A DNA stretch of 64,000 bases from Microbacterium oleivorans (GTDB lineage: Bacteria > Actinomycetota > Actinomycetes > Actinomycetales > Microbacteriaceae). The translations under genes were made by a program, and so were the position numbers. Below are positions 33,712-44,503 of the stretch, piece after piece. Location: assembly GCF_023715745.1 (NCBI RefSeq), contig NZ_JAMBOV010000002.1, positions 310,001 through 374,000 of the forward strand, in the 5' to 3' direction. The notes below the pieces were generated by a model, which was not told the origin of the DNA, made no database searches, and saw only the letters and a list, made by a program, of their open reading frames with translations. Numbering within the stretch: the stretch's first letter is position 1; every line of letters begins with the position of its first letter.

Positions 33712-34869
33712 TCACGGCTCGACCGGGCCCAGCCACGCGTTCGCGAGGGCGCTGTGCACCGACTCCGGGTCCGACGGGTGGAACAGGCCGGCGAGCACGT
33801 CGCGGTAGAGCCTGCTGAGCTCGTTCCGGGTGAAGAAGGAGGACCCGCCGGCGACGAGCATGGCCTCGTCGACGACCTGCTTCGCCGTCACCGCGGCGCG
33901 GTGCTTGATCGCCGACAGCTTCGGGAACCAAATCGCACCGTGGTCGGCGACGGTGTCGACGTCGGCGGCGAGCGATTCGACCTGCACCGGCAGGGCGTCA
34001 TAGGCGAGGGCCATGTCGGCGACGCGCCACCGGATGTCGGGGTCCTGGCTGTAGCTGCGGCCCGTCTTCTTCGACGTGCGCGAGCGGGCCGTCTCGACGG
34101 CCAGGTCCAGCGCGCGGCGGGCGATGCCGGTGTAGACCGAGGCGAGCAGGATCTCGAACGCGCTGAAGATGCCGAACACGAGCGGGTCGGGGCTCGGCCC
34201 GACGGGCAGCCGGCGCACGATGCGGTCCGCCGGGGCGATCGCCCCATGCAGCTCCGTCGTGCGGGACTGGGTGCCCCGCATCCCCAGCGTGTTCCAGTCG
34301 TCCCGTGTGACGACGGCGTCGCTGCGGGGAATGAATGCGAAGACGAGGCGCGGGTCGGTCGGGTCGGAGGAGTCGAGGCCGTGGAGCCCCAGATGCGTCC
34401 ACACCGGCGCGAGCGAGGTGAAGATCTTGGTCCCTGTGAAGGCGTACGAGCCGTCGGGCTGAGGCGCGGCATCCGTGTCGCTTCCGAACAGGACGAGGTC
34501 GTTGCCGGCTTCGCTGATGCCGAAGGCGAACACCTCGCCCCGGGCGGCGCCCTCCTGCAGGAAGTGCAGAGCGTCGTCGCCGCGGTCCGCCATCACCTTC
34601 GCGACACCGGTCCACACCAGGTGCATGTTGATCGCGAGCGCGGTCGCCGGCGCCGCCCCCGCGAGCCGCTGCTGCAGGATGGATGCCTCGCGCAGCCCGA
34701 GGCCGGCGCCGCCGAGCTCGGTGGGCACGAGGATCGCGAGGTAACCGGCCGCGCGGAGCTCGGCCAGGTCCTCGTCGGGGAAGACGTTCTCGGCATCGAC
34801 GGCCGCCGCGCGCGAGCGGATGCGCTCGAGCAGATCGTCGGGCAGGTGCACCGTGGGATCGAACGTCAT
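33712..34869 (-). CDS. Acyl-CoA dehydrogenase family flavoprotein
   Basis: A 385-residue member of the acyl-CoA dehydrogenase fold: N-terminal helical domain (about 1-115, with LVPTELGGAGLGLREASI), middle beta domain (about 118-215, FGISEAGND and FTGTKIFTSLAP, TLGMRGTQS) and C-terminal helical domain. The catalytic Glu found in medium-chain dehydrogenases is not obvious near VAGGSSFFTRNELSRLYRDV, where the segment fits group D flavin monooxygenases or DszC/SfnC-like enzymes as well. Its operon partner is an alpha/beta hydrolase (ATGA overlap upstream). Acyl-CoA or a flavin-dependent monooxygenase substrate are both open. Confidence 0.82.
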   Translation of the reverse strand: MTFDPTVHLPDDLLERIRSRAAAVDAENVFPDEDLAELRAAGYLAILVPTELGGAGLGLREASILQQRLAGAAPATALAINMHLVWTGVAKVMADRGDDALHFLQEGAARGEVFAFGISEAGNDLVLFGSDTDAAPQPDGSYAFTGTKIFTSLAPVWTHLGLHGLDSSDPTDPRLVFAFIPRSDAVVTRDDWNTLGMRGTQSRTTELHGAIAPADRIVRRLPVGPSPDPLVFGIFSAFEILLASVYTGIARRALDLAVETARSRTSKKTGRSYSQDPDIRWRVADMALAYDALPVQVESLAADVDTVADHGAIWFPKLSAIKHRAAVTAKQVVDEAMLVAGGSSFFTRNELSRLYRDVLAGLFHPSDPESVHSALANAWLGPVEP

Positions 34870-35639
34870 GCGTCGAGGCCCCATCCGCGGATCGCGTCGA
34901 GAAGCGCCGCCGCGGCGGCATCCGGATCGTCGCGGTGCGGCGAGTGCCCGGTGCCCGGGACGACGCTCATCGTCACGGCGGAGTTCTGCAGGACCTCGTC
35001 GGCGAGGGCGCCCGTGAAGATCGAGTAGACGGCCGGATCTCCGCCGATGACGTGGGTCGGGACGGTGAGACGGGATGCCGCCTGCCGCACGTCCCATGTC
35101 GTGTTCTGGTCGCTCGTCTGTTCGACGGCCCACCGGCTCGCCTGTGCGGCGGCGACCGCCTTGAGCTCGATGTCCAGCTCGAGCCACTCCGGGTGCGCCG
35201 CGCGCACGGCGGCGACGGAGGTGTCGGCGAAGGCCTGCTCCTGGCTCACGCGAACGACGTCGCGATCGGCGTCGGCGAGGTGGATCGCGGGGTCGACGAG
35301 GACGAGGTGCCGGGTCCACGCGGGGGTGTCGGCTGCTGCGACCGTGGAGGCGGCACCGCCGAGCGAGTGGCCGAGGACGAGGTCCCACGGCTCGTCACCC
35401 ACCGGCACGGTGTGGACGAGGTCGGTCGCGAAGGCGGCGATCGAGTAGTCCAGTCCACGAGGCGCCGTCCCGTGTCCTCGGAGATCGACGGCCTCCGCGC
35501 GCCAGCCGGCGTCGGCGAGTTCGACCCCGTAGCGCCACATGAGCGCGCCATTCGACCCCAGTCCGTGGACGAGCAGGGCGCGCCGTGGCGCGCGGACATC
35601 GCCCCAGCCGAGGCGGGGGAGCGTGACGGGTGACGGCAT
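34866..35639 (-). CDS. Alpha/beta hydrolase
   Basis: A 257-residue hydrolase of the BioH/menH-like group. The oxyanion HGLGSNG is near residue 24, nucleophile elbow GHSLGG near 91, acid in IGGDPAV near 195 and histidine in GTGHSPH near 230. No signal peptide. It is co-translated with the acyl-CoA-dehydrogenase-like gene; together they could open and oxidise an ester or thioester, but no specific reaction can be named. Confidence 0.85.
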   Translation of the reverse strand: MPSPVTLPRLGWGDVRAPRRALLVHGLGSNGALMWRYGVELADAGWRAEAVDLRGHGTAPRGLDYSIAAFATDLVHTVPVGDEPWDLVLGHSLGGAASTVAAADTPAWTRHLVLVDPAIHLADADRDVVRVSQEQAFADTSVAAVRAAHPEWLELDIELKAVAAAQASRWAVEQTSDQNTTWDVRQAASRLTVPTHVIGGDPAVYSIFTGALADEVLQNSAVTMSVVPGTGHSPHRDDPDAAAAALLDAIRGWGLDA

Positions 35640-35691
35640 GCTCCCAGCCTAGGACGGACCCCGCCCGGCCGAGCCGGGCCAGGATGGGGTG

Positions 35692-36096
35692 ATGATCTCC
35701 ACCGACTTGGCACGCGAGCTGCGCGCGAGTGGCCTGATCTGGCGCCCCCGTTCCGGCGATCGGTTCCAGCTCGACGAGCCGGAGTTCGAGGCCGATGTCT
35801 ACACGGTCAGCGAGATGACCGTCGAGGCGCGCAGCTATCCGACCGGCGACCTGCTCGCCTTCAACGGCACGACGGAATGGGCGCTCGACTCCGTCGCCCT
35901 CGAGGATGCGCTGTGGCTGCCGTCCGAGGCGCAGCTGCGCGAGCTGCTGCGCGGCACCTTCCGCGCACTTCGTCGCCTGCCCGACACGCACGAGGTGGAG
36001 ATCGAGGTGGATGCCGCGCCCCACCGCTTCCGGCATCCCGAACCCGCCGACGCCTACGGCATGGCGGTGCTGTTCCTGCTCGGACGGACGCGCTGA
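35692..36096 (+). CDS. Conserved hypothetical protein (sometimes labelled CpaE-like)
   Basis: A 134-residue soluble acidic protein beginning MISTDLARELRASGLIWRP, with beta-rich core DRFQLDEPEFEADVYTVSEM and a C-terminal helix-strand pair. I recall short actinobacterial proteins of this appearance being annotated as pilus assembly CpaE-like, but it lacks any P-loop and I do not trust that name. ATG 35692 is chosen because AGGATGGGG lies just upstream; the GTG at 35689 is in frame as well. It converges with the MFS gene at a six-base gap. Confidence 0.75.
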   Translation: MISTDLARELRASGLIWRPRSGDRFQLDEPEFEADVYTVSEMTVEARSYPTGDLLAFNGTTEWALDSVALEDALWLPSEAQLRELLRGTFRALRRLPDTHEVEIEVDAAPHRFRHPEPADAYGMAVLFLLGRTR

Positions 36097-36102
36097 TCCC
36101 GC

Positions 36103-37308
36103 TCAGGTGATGAGGGGGACCGGTTCGGTGTCGGGGATGGGACTCGCGTCGCGGCCGCGGAGGTCGGGGAAGCCCCGCACGAACACCGCGGCGACGAGAG
36201 CCCCGGCGAAGGCGAACGCCGACGCGGCGAGGAACGCGCCGACCGAGCCCATGCCGTCGATGAGGAACCCGGCGACGGCGGACCCCGCGGCGGCACCGAT
36301 GAGCTGGCCGGTGCCGATCCAGCCGTAGGCCTCGGCCGTCTCGCTGAAGCGGACGCTCGCGCTCGTGATCGCGAACATCACGGCGAGTGCCGGTGCGATG
36401 CCGAGACCGGCGACGAAGAGCGAGGCTCCCATCCACCAGGCGTTGAGGCTGACGATGACGAGGGTGACGCCGACGGCGACGATCGTCAGGCGCCGCGCCA
36501 TCGCCCAGCGGCCGATCGGGATGTGCCCGAAACCGAGGCCGCCCGCGAGGCTTCCGACCGCGAAGACGGCGAGGACCAGACCTGCTTCGAGGCCACCGTG
36601 GCCGAACGTCGCGACGACGCCCGCCTCGACCGCCGCGCACGCCCCGACGAGCAGGAAGCCCGTGACGGTCGACAGCAGCACGACGGGCTTGCCCAGGACC
36701 CGCCCGAAGCCGCGACGACTGCGGGGGATGCGGACGCGTCCCACCTCGGGGGAGGCGATGAACCACGCGCACCCGCCGATGAGGATGACGACGATCAGCA
36801 GGAGCGCCGGCACAGTGCCCACCTGGGTGGCGACGAGGGTGATGACGACGGGCGCGAAGATCCAGATGATTTCCTGCAGGCTCGCGTCCAGCGAGAACAG
36901 AGGGGTGAGCTGACGGGACGTGACGATCTTCGGGTAGATCGTGCGGACGGCCGGCTGCACGGGCGGGTTCGCGATGCCGGCGATGAAGCCGAACACGATG
37001 AACCCCGGCATCCCGAACGGATTGAGCGCGAGGGCGAAGACGGCGGCGGCGCAGACGGCGGCGGTCAGGGTGAGGACGCGGCGCATGCCCCAGATCCCCA
37101 TCCACCGGCTCGTCACCGGTCCCGAGATCGCCTGACCGATCGACACCGCCGCGAGCACGATGCCGGCGGCGCCGTAGGAGCCCGTCGACTGCTCGACGTG
37201 GAGGAGGACGGCGAGGCTCGTCATCCCGCTCGGGAAGCGTGCCGTCAACTGTGCCGCGATGATGCGCGCGACACCCGGGACGCGCAGGAGCTCCGAGTAT
37301 CCCGCCAC
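36103..37308 (-). CDS. MFS transporter
   Basis: A 401-residue major facilitator with twelve hydrophobic segments. Features include GPVTSRWMGIWGMRRVLTL near residue 62 (motif A-like loop between helices 2 and 3), a positively charged central loop (GRVRIPRSRRGFGRVLGK, about 195-212) and a polar C-terminal tail. The pattern fits DHA1-type drug or metabolite exporters. It is monocistronic; three 9-bp direct repeats (37361-37388) lie 53 bases upstream of its start and may be its regulator site. Confidence 0.88.
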   Translation of the reverse strand: MAGYSELLRVPGVARIIAAQLTARFPSGMTSLAVLLHVEQSTGSYGAAGIVLAAVSIGQAISGPVTSRWMGIWGMRRVLTLTAAVCAAAVFALALNPFGMPGFIVFGFIAGIANPPVQPAVRTIYPKIVTSRQLTPLFSLDASLQEIIWIFAPVVITLVATQVGTVPALLLIVVILIGGCAWFIASPEVGRVRIPRSRRGFGRVLGKPVVLLSTVTGFLLVGACAAVEAGVVATFGHGGLEAGLVLAVFAVGSLAGGLGFGHIPIGRWAMARRLTIVAVGVTLVIVSLNAWWMGASLFVAGLGIAPALAVMFAITSASVRFSETAEAYGWIGTGQLIGAAAGSAVAGFLIDGMGSVGAFLAASAFAFAGALVAAVFVRGFPDLRGRDASPIPDTEPVPLIT

Positions 37309-37360
37309 TGCTCCATCGTACCGGCCGGCACCGTCGCCCGACGGGCCCGCCCGGGGCGGG

Positions 37361-37388
37361 CGACACGCCGCGACACGCCCGACACGCC
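37361..37388. repeat. Three tandem CGACACGCC repeats
   Basis: CGACACGCC begins at 37361, 37371 and 37380, roughly one helical turn apart, so the copies lie on the same face of the DNA. They are upstream of the MFS gene (minus) and of nrdH (plus) and could bind a regulator cooperatively. Confidence 0.65.
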
Positions 37389-37435
37389 GACCAGTGTCGG
37401 AATCGGATGTCGGTGGCCCGCTCTAGCGTGCGACC

Positions 37436-37444
37436 TGTGGACAA
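37436..37444 (-). promoter_or_regulatory. DnaA box upstream of nrdHIEF
   Basis: TGTGGACAA on the plus strand is TTGTCCACA on the minus, the exact strong DnaA box of high-GC actinobacteria. A second copy with one mismatch (GGTGGACAA) is at 37525-37533. DnaA control of ribonucleotide reductase is known in Escherichia coli; here it is inference. Confidence 0.5.
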
Positions 37445-37580
37445 CCGTCCGAGCCCTAGCGGATTTCGGCCGGAATCCTGGCCTTTTCGATCCCGTTCCG
37501 GATGTACCGGATTGGGGATGAAACGGTGGACAACTTGTGTTGTACCTGTGGAGGACGGCGGAAAAACTACACTGATGTAA

Positions 37581-37628
37581 CTACTACCCCTTGTGGTGCT
37601 TCCCGGTGTCGGTACCCATATGTAGTAT
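37581..37628. promoter_or_regulatory. Tandem NrdR-box-like sites
   Basis: Compared with the NrdR consensus ACACWATATATWGTGT, the 16-mers starting at 37581 (with TTGTGG end) and at 37613 (with ATATGTAGTAT core) match at about 9-10 positions each. Their starts are 32 bp apart, three helical turns, the usual spacing for NrdR box pairs. TAGTAT within the second box could be the -10 of the nrd promoter. Confidence 0.55.
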
Positions 37629-37735
37629 TGAGCTCCCGGCGGGCTCCCAGCCTTCCGGCCAATGGATTCACCCCCTGATTTCACACGACGAGGACCCCGC
37701 GCGACGGGATCCGGAGGACGAGAGAGGTTCGACGA

Positions 37736-37969
37736 ATGGCGATCACTGTGTACACGAAGCCGTCCTGCGTGCAGTGCAATGCGACGTACCGCGCGCTGGA
37801 CTCCAAGGGCATCGACTACGAGGTCCTCGACCTCTCCGAAGACCCGGCCGCGCTCGAGCACGTCAAGTCGCTCGGCTACCTGCAGGCCCCCGTCGTCGTG
37901 ACCGACGAGGACCACTGGTCGGGCTTCCGTCCCGACAAGATCGACGAGCTCGCCGCCCGCCTGGTCTGA
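37736..37969 (+). CDS. nrdH: NrdH-redoxin
   Basis: A 77-residue glutaredoxin-like protein with thioredoxin-like activity that reduces NrdE. The redox motif C11-V-Q-C14 follows the first strand, cis-proline lies in APVVV (about 52), and the C-terminal WSGFRPDKI matches the NrdH signature. First gene of nrdHIEF; electrons normally come from thioredoxin reductase. It begins right after a 427-bp regulatory region. Confidence 0.97.
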   Translation: MAITVYTKPSCVQCNATYRALDSKGIDYEVLDLSEDPAALEHVKSLGYLQAPVVVTDEDHWSGFRPDKIDELAARLV

Positions 37970-37972
37970 CCG

Positions 37973-38406
37973 ATGAGCGCGGCCGTCATGACGAACGTGC
38001 CGCTGCTCGTCTACTTCTCGAGCGTGTCGGGCAACACGGCGCGTTTCATCGAGAAGCTCGGGATGCCGGCTCGCCGCATCCCACTCCACTCCTCCGACCC
38101 CGTGCTCCACGTCGATGAGCCGTACGTCCTGGTCACCCCCACCTACGGGGGCGGCCAGGGCCGAGGAGAGGAGAAGGGCGCGGTCCCCAAGCAGGTCATC
38201 CGCTTCCTCAACGACGAGGGCAACCGGAGCCTGCTCCGCGGAGTCATCTCCGCAGGCAACAGCAATTTCGGCGAGGCGTTCTGCCTGGCCGGAGACATCA
38301 TCAGCCGCAAGTGTCAGGTGCCGCACTTGTACCGGCTGGAAGTATTCGGCACGCCCGAGGACGTCGACCGCGTGAGCGGCGGATTGGAAGACTGGTGGAA
38401 GCTGCA

Positions 38407-38410
<4 letters not shown>
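37973..38410 (+). CDS. nrdI: NrdI flavodoxin-like protein
   Basis: A 145-residue flavoprotein that generates the oxidant needed to assemble the manganese-tyrosyl radical in NrdF. The FMN-phosphate loop SSVSGNT is near residue 16, and the flavin loops TPTYGGGQG and [12 protein letters not shown] (about 56 and 92) match the family. The ATG at 37973 is three bases past the nrdH stop; an internal ATG at 37988 is a possible alternative. Its stop overlaps the nrdE GTG start. Confidence 0.97.
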
Positions 38411-41555
<3,145 letters not shown>

Positions 41556-41583
41556 GTAGGCCGTCGGATCTCCCCACAGCAGT

Positions 41584-41623
41584 CAGCCCCCGGCTGGCAT
41601 CTACGGATGCCGACCGGGGGCTG
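41584..41623 (+). terminator. Terminator after nrdHIEF
   Basis: A two-tier hairpin: outer stem CAGCCCCCGG/CCGGGGGCTG, 2-nt internal loop on each side, inner stem GGCATC/GATGCC and tetraloop TACG. It lies 28 bases past the nrdF stop. The T-tract is short (TCGTCAT). Confidence 0.85.
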
Positions 41624-41787
41624 TCGTCATAGGTGCTGACCTCGGACAGCACATCCGCTCCTGTGCCCAGAAGGGAACCAGGTCGGGTCAGGCGTCTCGG
41701 AGCCTGGCGGAGCAGAACGCCCCGGCACCTGTGAAGAGGGCGTCGGGGCGTTCCAGTGAATCCTGCGGTGATGGCGACCTGGTCGGT

Positions 41788-42069
41788 TCACACGTCCTTG
41801 TCTTCGTGGCCGCGGGTGCCGCCCTTCGCGATTCCCCGGCTGATGATGTACGCGGCAGTGACGACGGCGACGTACTGCCACGCATGGTCAGCGCCGAATC
41901 CTTGGCCGTCCTCACCGTTGTCGGTCACGGCGGCGGCGATGAGGATGGCGACGGAAATGACGATCCAGGCGTAGAACTCCGTCGCCTTGAATGCGGACTT
42001 CGTCTCCGTGATGATCTTGCGGGCGGTGTTCGACGTATGGCGGGCAGCGCCCTGATTGTTGTTGGACAT
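41788..42069 (-). CDS. Small two-TM membrane protein
   Basis: A 93-residue protein with a polar N-terminal tail (about 1-30) and two hydrophobic helices (about 32-49 YAWIVISVAILIAAAV and 64-79 WQYVAVVTAAYIISRG) joined by an acidic loop DNGEDGQGFGADH. The C-terminal tail is charged. The start has GGAGAAATC upstream. I do not recognise the family; similar small proteins accompany DUF3618/holin-X proteins in Microbacteriaceae stress clusters such as the one starting at 43.4 kb. Two palindromes lie in its 5' region. Confidence 0.8.
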   Translation of the reverse strand: MSNNNQGAARHTSNTARKIITETKSAFKATEFYAWIVISVAILIAAAVTDNGEDGQGFGADHAWQYVAVVTAAYIISRGIAKGGTRGHEDKDV

Positions 42070-42140
42070 GCTGATTTCTCCTTGAATGGGAACGGACCGG
42101 GGTCCGCCCTCGGGGCGGTAGCGCGGAACACATCGGAAGG

Positions 42141-42181
42141 TCTGACGTGTCAGATTGCGGCGATACCACCTGTTCCGGAAC
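42141..42181. promoter_or_regulatory. Two palindromes upstream of the two-TM protein
   Basis: TCTGAC-GT-GTCAGA (42141-42154) and GTTCCGGAAC (42172-42181) are perfect inverted repeats, 72 and 103 bases upstream of the start at 42069. They lie in the 255-bp divergent gap toward the propeller protein gene and look like regulator or sigma-factor sites. No assignment possible. Confidence 0.5.
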
Positions 42182-42324
42182 CTAGACGGGTGGGGGAGGG
42201 CAGCCAGGGGGATTGTGGTCGACGGCGAAACGCGCAGGCGTGCACTGCGCGTGGGCTCCGATCCGTCGTGCTCTTCATCGGACTCGCCCGAAGCGACGAC
42301 CACGCCGACGGCTAAGGTGGGCCG

Positions 42325-43350
42325 ATGAGGCTGCAGTCGGCCCGGGCCCTGTGGGACATGGTGGACGGTCCGATGCCACGCGGTCTCCTCGGAGTCGGCA
42401 GCGGTGATCTCGTTCTCAACGGCGACCGCAGCCTCCTCTTCCTCGGGGGCTATTCGACGAGCTTCCGCAACCGGCTGTACGTCGCAGAGTCCGTGAGCGG
42501 AAGCTCACTCGTGGACACCGATTGGGCGGTCCAGACCGATCGCAGAGGTCGGGCTCGGGCGATCGTGGCGGACCCGCCCCGGACGGCGTGGGACGGCGGC
42601 GGGATGCACACACCGTCCTACCTCCCGGCATCCGGCGCTTTCCCCGCCCGCATCTACTACGCGGCCCGCAGCGGCAGAAGCCATGTCGGGCCCACCAGTC
42701 GATACTCGATCGGCGTCCTCGAAATGGTCGAGGGTCGATGGCAGCGCAGCGGGGAGCCTCTCGTGGCGGGGGATGACGAGAGGCCGAGCGCTCTCGAGCC
42801 GCGTGTCGTCCGGGAGTCCGGTCGGCACGTGATGTGGTACCTCGCCACTCCGCATGAAGTCGCCGCCGGGGAGCTGCCGGACTACGAACTGCGCTGCACG
42901 ACGAGCCTCGACGGGATCACCGGCTGGAGCGAGCCGCGGACGTTCGCCACGTCACGCGAAGGATTCTTTGACGTCGCCCTCGCCCGCATCCCCGAAGGGT
43001 GGGTGATCGTGCTCGCCCGCGGTACGAACCTGCATCGCACGTCCCCGTATCCGGCGCAGGGGCTCTGGACGATGACCGCCGCGTCGGCGTCGCCGGATCG
43101 CGCCGCGTGGAGCGCGCCTCGACGTATCCTCGACACCGACGATCCGGACACCCCGGCCTGGATGAGCGCGGGGGTGTGCGATCCGGCAGTCCACATCGAC
43201 ACCAACGGAGGCATGACGGTCTTCGTGACGGGGACACGCCGCTACCGGTCCTGGTGGGCTCTCGCCCTCGATCGCCTTCGCCACGGCCGTACGCCCCCGG
43301 TGCCCGCGCCGTTTCATCTCGCGACAGGCGTGTTGACCTTCCGAGACTGA
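42325..43350 (+). CDS. Five-bladed beta-propeller protein, GH43/GH32-like fold
   Basis: A 341-residue soluble protein without signal peptide. Repeats of aromatic strand patterns (LLFLGGYSTSFRNRLYVAES, ARIYYAARSGRSHVG, HVMWYLATPHE, WVIVLARGTNLH, MTVFVTGTRRYRSWW) spaced about 60 residues apart suggest a beta-propeller like those of GH32/43/62/68 and GH130 enzymes. The Asp-Asp-Glu catalytic trio of GH43 cannot be located with certainty. It is monocistronic with a strong terminator. Sugar-related function is inference; I do not know the family. Confidence 0.65.
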   Translation: MRLQSARALWDMVDGPMPRGLLGVGSGDLVLNGDRSLLFLGGYSTSFRNRLYVAESVSGSSLVDTDWAVQTDRRGRARAIVADPPRTAWDGGGMHTPSYLPASGAFPARIYYAARSGRSHVGPTSRYSIGVLEMVEGRWQRSGEPLVAGDDERPSALEPRVVRESGRHVMWYLATPHEVAAGELPDYELRCTTSLDGITGWSEPRTFATSREGFFDVALARIPEGWVIVLARGTNLHRTSPYPAQGLWTMTAASASPDRAAWSAPRRILDTDDPDTPAWMSAGVCDPAVHIDTNGGMTVFVTGTRRYRSWWALALDRLRHGRTPPVPAPFHLATGVLTFRD

Positions 43351-43368
43351 GACGCGCTGCGAGAACGC

Positions 43369-43402
43369 GAGAGGTCCCCGCCCATGAGGGCGGGGACCTC
43401 TC
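43369..43402. terminator. Bidirectional terminator
   Basis: A 15-bp perfect stem GAGAGGTCCCCGCCC/GGGCGGGGACCTCTC with tetraloop ATGA lies between the convergent propeller gene (ends 43350) and the stress operon (ends 43412), so it can serve both. Confidence 0.85.
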
Positions 43403-43411
43403 CGACCGACG

Positions 43412-43513
43412 TCAGTCGTCCTGTTCGTCGGACTCCTGCTCGTCCTTCGTGATGTCGTCGTCGCCGATGTCGCCTTCGGCTTGACTCGGCTTGTCTGCAA
43501 TGGGATCGCTCAT
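43412..43513 (-). CDS. Small acidic peptide (33 aa)
   Basis: A 33-residue, strongly acidic peptide (fifteen Asp/Glu) starting MSDPIADKPSQAEGD. The start has GGAAAGGGA eight bases upstream. It follows the DUF3618 gene by 16 bases and ends ten bases before a terminator, so it is transcribed with the operon. Short acidic proteins like this are often overlooked; no family is recognisable. Coding is supported by the ribosome site and operon position only. Confidence 0.55.
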   Translation of the reverse strand: MSDPIADKPSQAEGDIGDDDITKDEQESDEQDD

Positions 43514-43529
43514 GATGTCCCTTTCCTGA

Positions 43530-44093
43530 TCAGTTGTCGCTGACGTTGCTGCGCGCTTCCTGCGCGCGGTCCGTGACCGTCCCTGCCGCGCTGGATCCTT
43601 CATCCTTCACGGTCTCGACCGCTTCCTGCGCGCGGTCCTTGACCGCCGCGGCGGCCTCCTGGGCCGGTTCCTTCAGGTGGCTCGCGGCATCCTTCGCCAC
43701 TTCACCGAGCTCGTCGACGAGAGGCTGCGCCTGCTCCTTCGCCGTTTCGGCGAGCTCCTTCTCCTTCGCAGAAGCGGGGATCAGCGAGGCAGCGAGGAGA
43801 CCAGCGCCGAAGGCGATCAGGCCCACCGCGAGCGGGTTGCCCTCTGCCTTCGCCTTGACGTCGTGCGCGACGTCGTGAGCCGATCCGGCGAGATCGTGGG
43901 CGGATGAGCCGGCGCCCTCGGCCGCGCCCATGACCCTGTCGCGGACGGAGCCGACGGCACCCTTGATCTTGCTCGTCTGGCGGTCGACGATCTTGGACGG
44001 GTTGACCTTGTCGGCCAGCGCGTCCACGTCGGATCCGAGTTCGGCGCGGGTCCGCTCGATGTCGGCGCGGATGGCGTCAGGTGAATCGCTCAT
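43530..44093 (-). CDS. DUF3618 family protein
   Basis: A 187-residue protein. The N-terminal DUF3618 signature SPDAIRADIERTRAELGSDVDAL is at about 4-26, followed by NPSKIVDRQTSKIKGAVGSVRDRVMG. One hydrophobic segment (about 89-108, PLAVGLIAFGAGLLAASLIP) anchors it. The rest is long amphipathic Ala/Glu/Lys helix with repeated VKDRAQEAV units, similar to LEA-like or YtxH stress proteins. The ATG overlaps the stop of the holin-X gene. Probably an envelope-associated stress protein, by context. Confidence 0.88.
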   Translation of the reverse strand: MSDSPDAIRADIERTRAELGSDVDALADKVNPSKIVDRQTSKIKGAVGSVRDRVMGAAEGAGSSAHDLAGSAHDVAHDVKAKAEGNPLAVGLIAFGAGLLAASLIPASAKEKELAETAKEQAQPLVDELGEVAKDAASHLKEPAQEAAAAVKDRAQEAVETVKDEGSSAAGTVTDRAQEARSNVSDN

Positions 44094-44503
44094 CGGTTCT
44101 CCTCGTTTCTCTTGAATGTCTCAGGGATCTCCTGCAGGGTCTCGACGGTCTGCGGCGCTCCCTGCACTTCCTTCAGTTGCTTGCGGCCGACCACGTACAG
44201 GACAGCCGCGACGATCGCCCACAGGACCGCGACGATCACGCCCGACCAGCCCCAGCCGACGAGGGTCGCGAGAGCGGCCCACAAGGCGAGGGACAGGAAG
44301 AGGACGACCATGGATGCCGCGTACCCGGCGCCGCCGAGCAGACCCGCGCCCTTCGCGGACGTCGTGGCGGATTCCTTCAGTTCGGCCTTCGCGAGCGTGA
44401 TCTCCTGCCGCATGAGCGTCGACAGGTCGCGCGTCACCTCACCGAGCAGGTCGCCGAGAGAGGTCGTAGCGGCCTTGCGCTCAGAAGGTGTCGCGTCGCT
44501 CAT
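44090..44503 (-). CDS. Phage holin family (DUF1469 / holin-X) membrane protein
   Basis: A 137-residue protein with an amphipathic N-terminal helix (SLGDLLGEVTRDLSTLMRQEITLAKAELKE, about 15-45) and two membrane helices (about 52-74 and 80-105). The arrangement is that of actinobacterial DUF1469 proteins, which despite their name are chromosomal and not part of a prophage here. Function unknown; the family travels with DUF3618. Its 5' end overlaps the preceding gene by 23 bases. Confidence 0.88.
   Translation of the reverse strand: MSDATPSERKAATTSLGDLLGEVTRDLSTLMRQEITLAKAELKESATTSAKGAGLLGGAGYAASMVVLFLSLALWAALATLVGWGWSGVIVAVLWAIVAAVLYVVGRKQLKEVQGAPQTVETLQEIPETFKRNEENR

Larger units (their letters stand above)
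37309..37735. promoter_or_regulatory. 427-bp regulatory region between MFS gene and nrdH
   Basis: No gene fits here. From left: three direct copies of CGACACGCC (37361-37388); an exact actinobacterial DnaA box TTGTCCACA on the minus strand (37436-37444) and a one-mismatch copy (37525-37533); an inverted repeat ACAAC-TTGT-GTTGT (37530-37543); then two NrdR-like boxes 32 bp apart (37581-37596, 37613-37628). The stretch 37440-37640 is clearly less GC-rich than the flanking genes. GAGAGAGG-type ribosome site precedes nrdH. Confidence 0.7.

Noticed and set aside
37309..37735. Cobalamin riboswitch upstream of nrd genes
   Set aside because: Class Ib reductase does not use B12, and I find no B12-box-like sequence; the region is better explained by protein sites.
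44090..44503. Phage holin gene as sign of a prophage
   Set aside because: No lysin, capsid, integrase or att-like repeats nearby. DUF1469 proteins are ordinary chromosomal genes linked to DUF3618 in actinobacteria.
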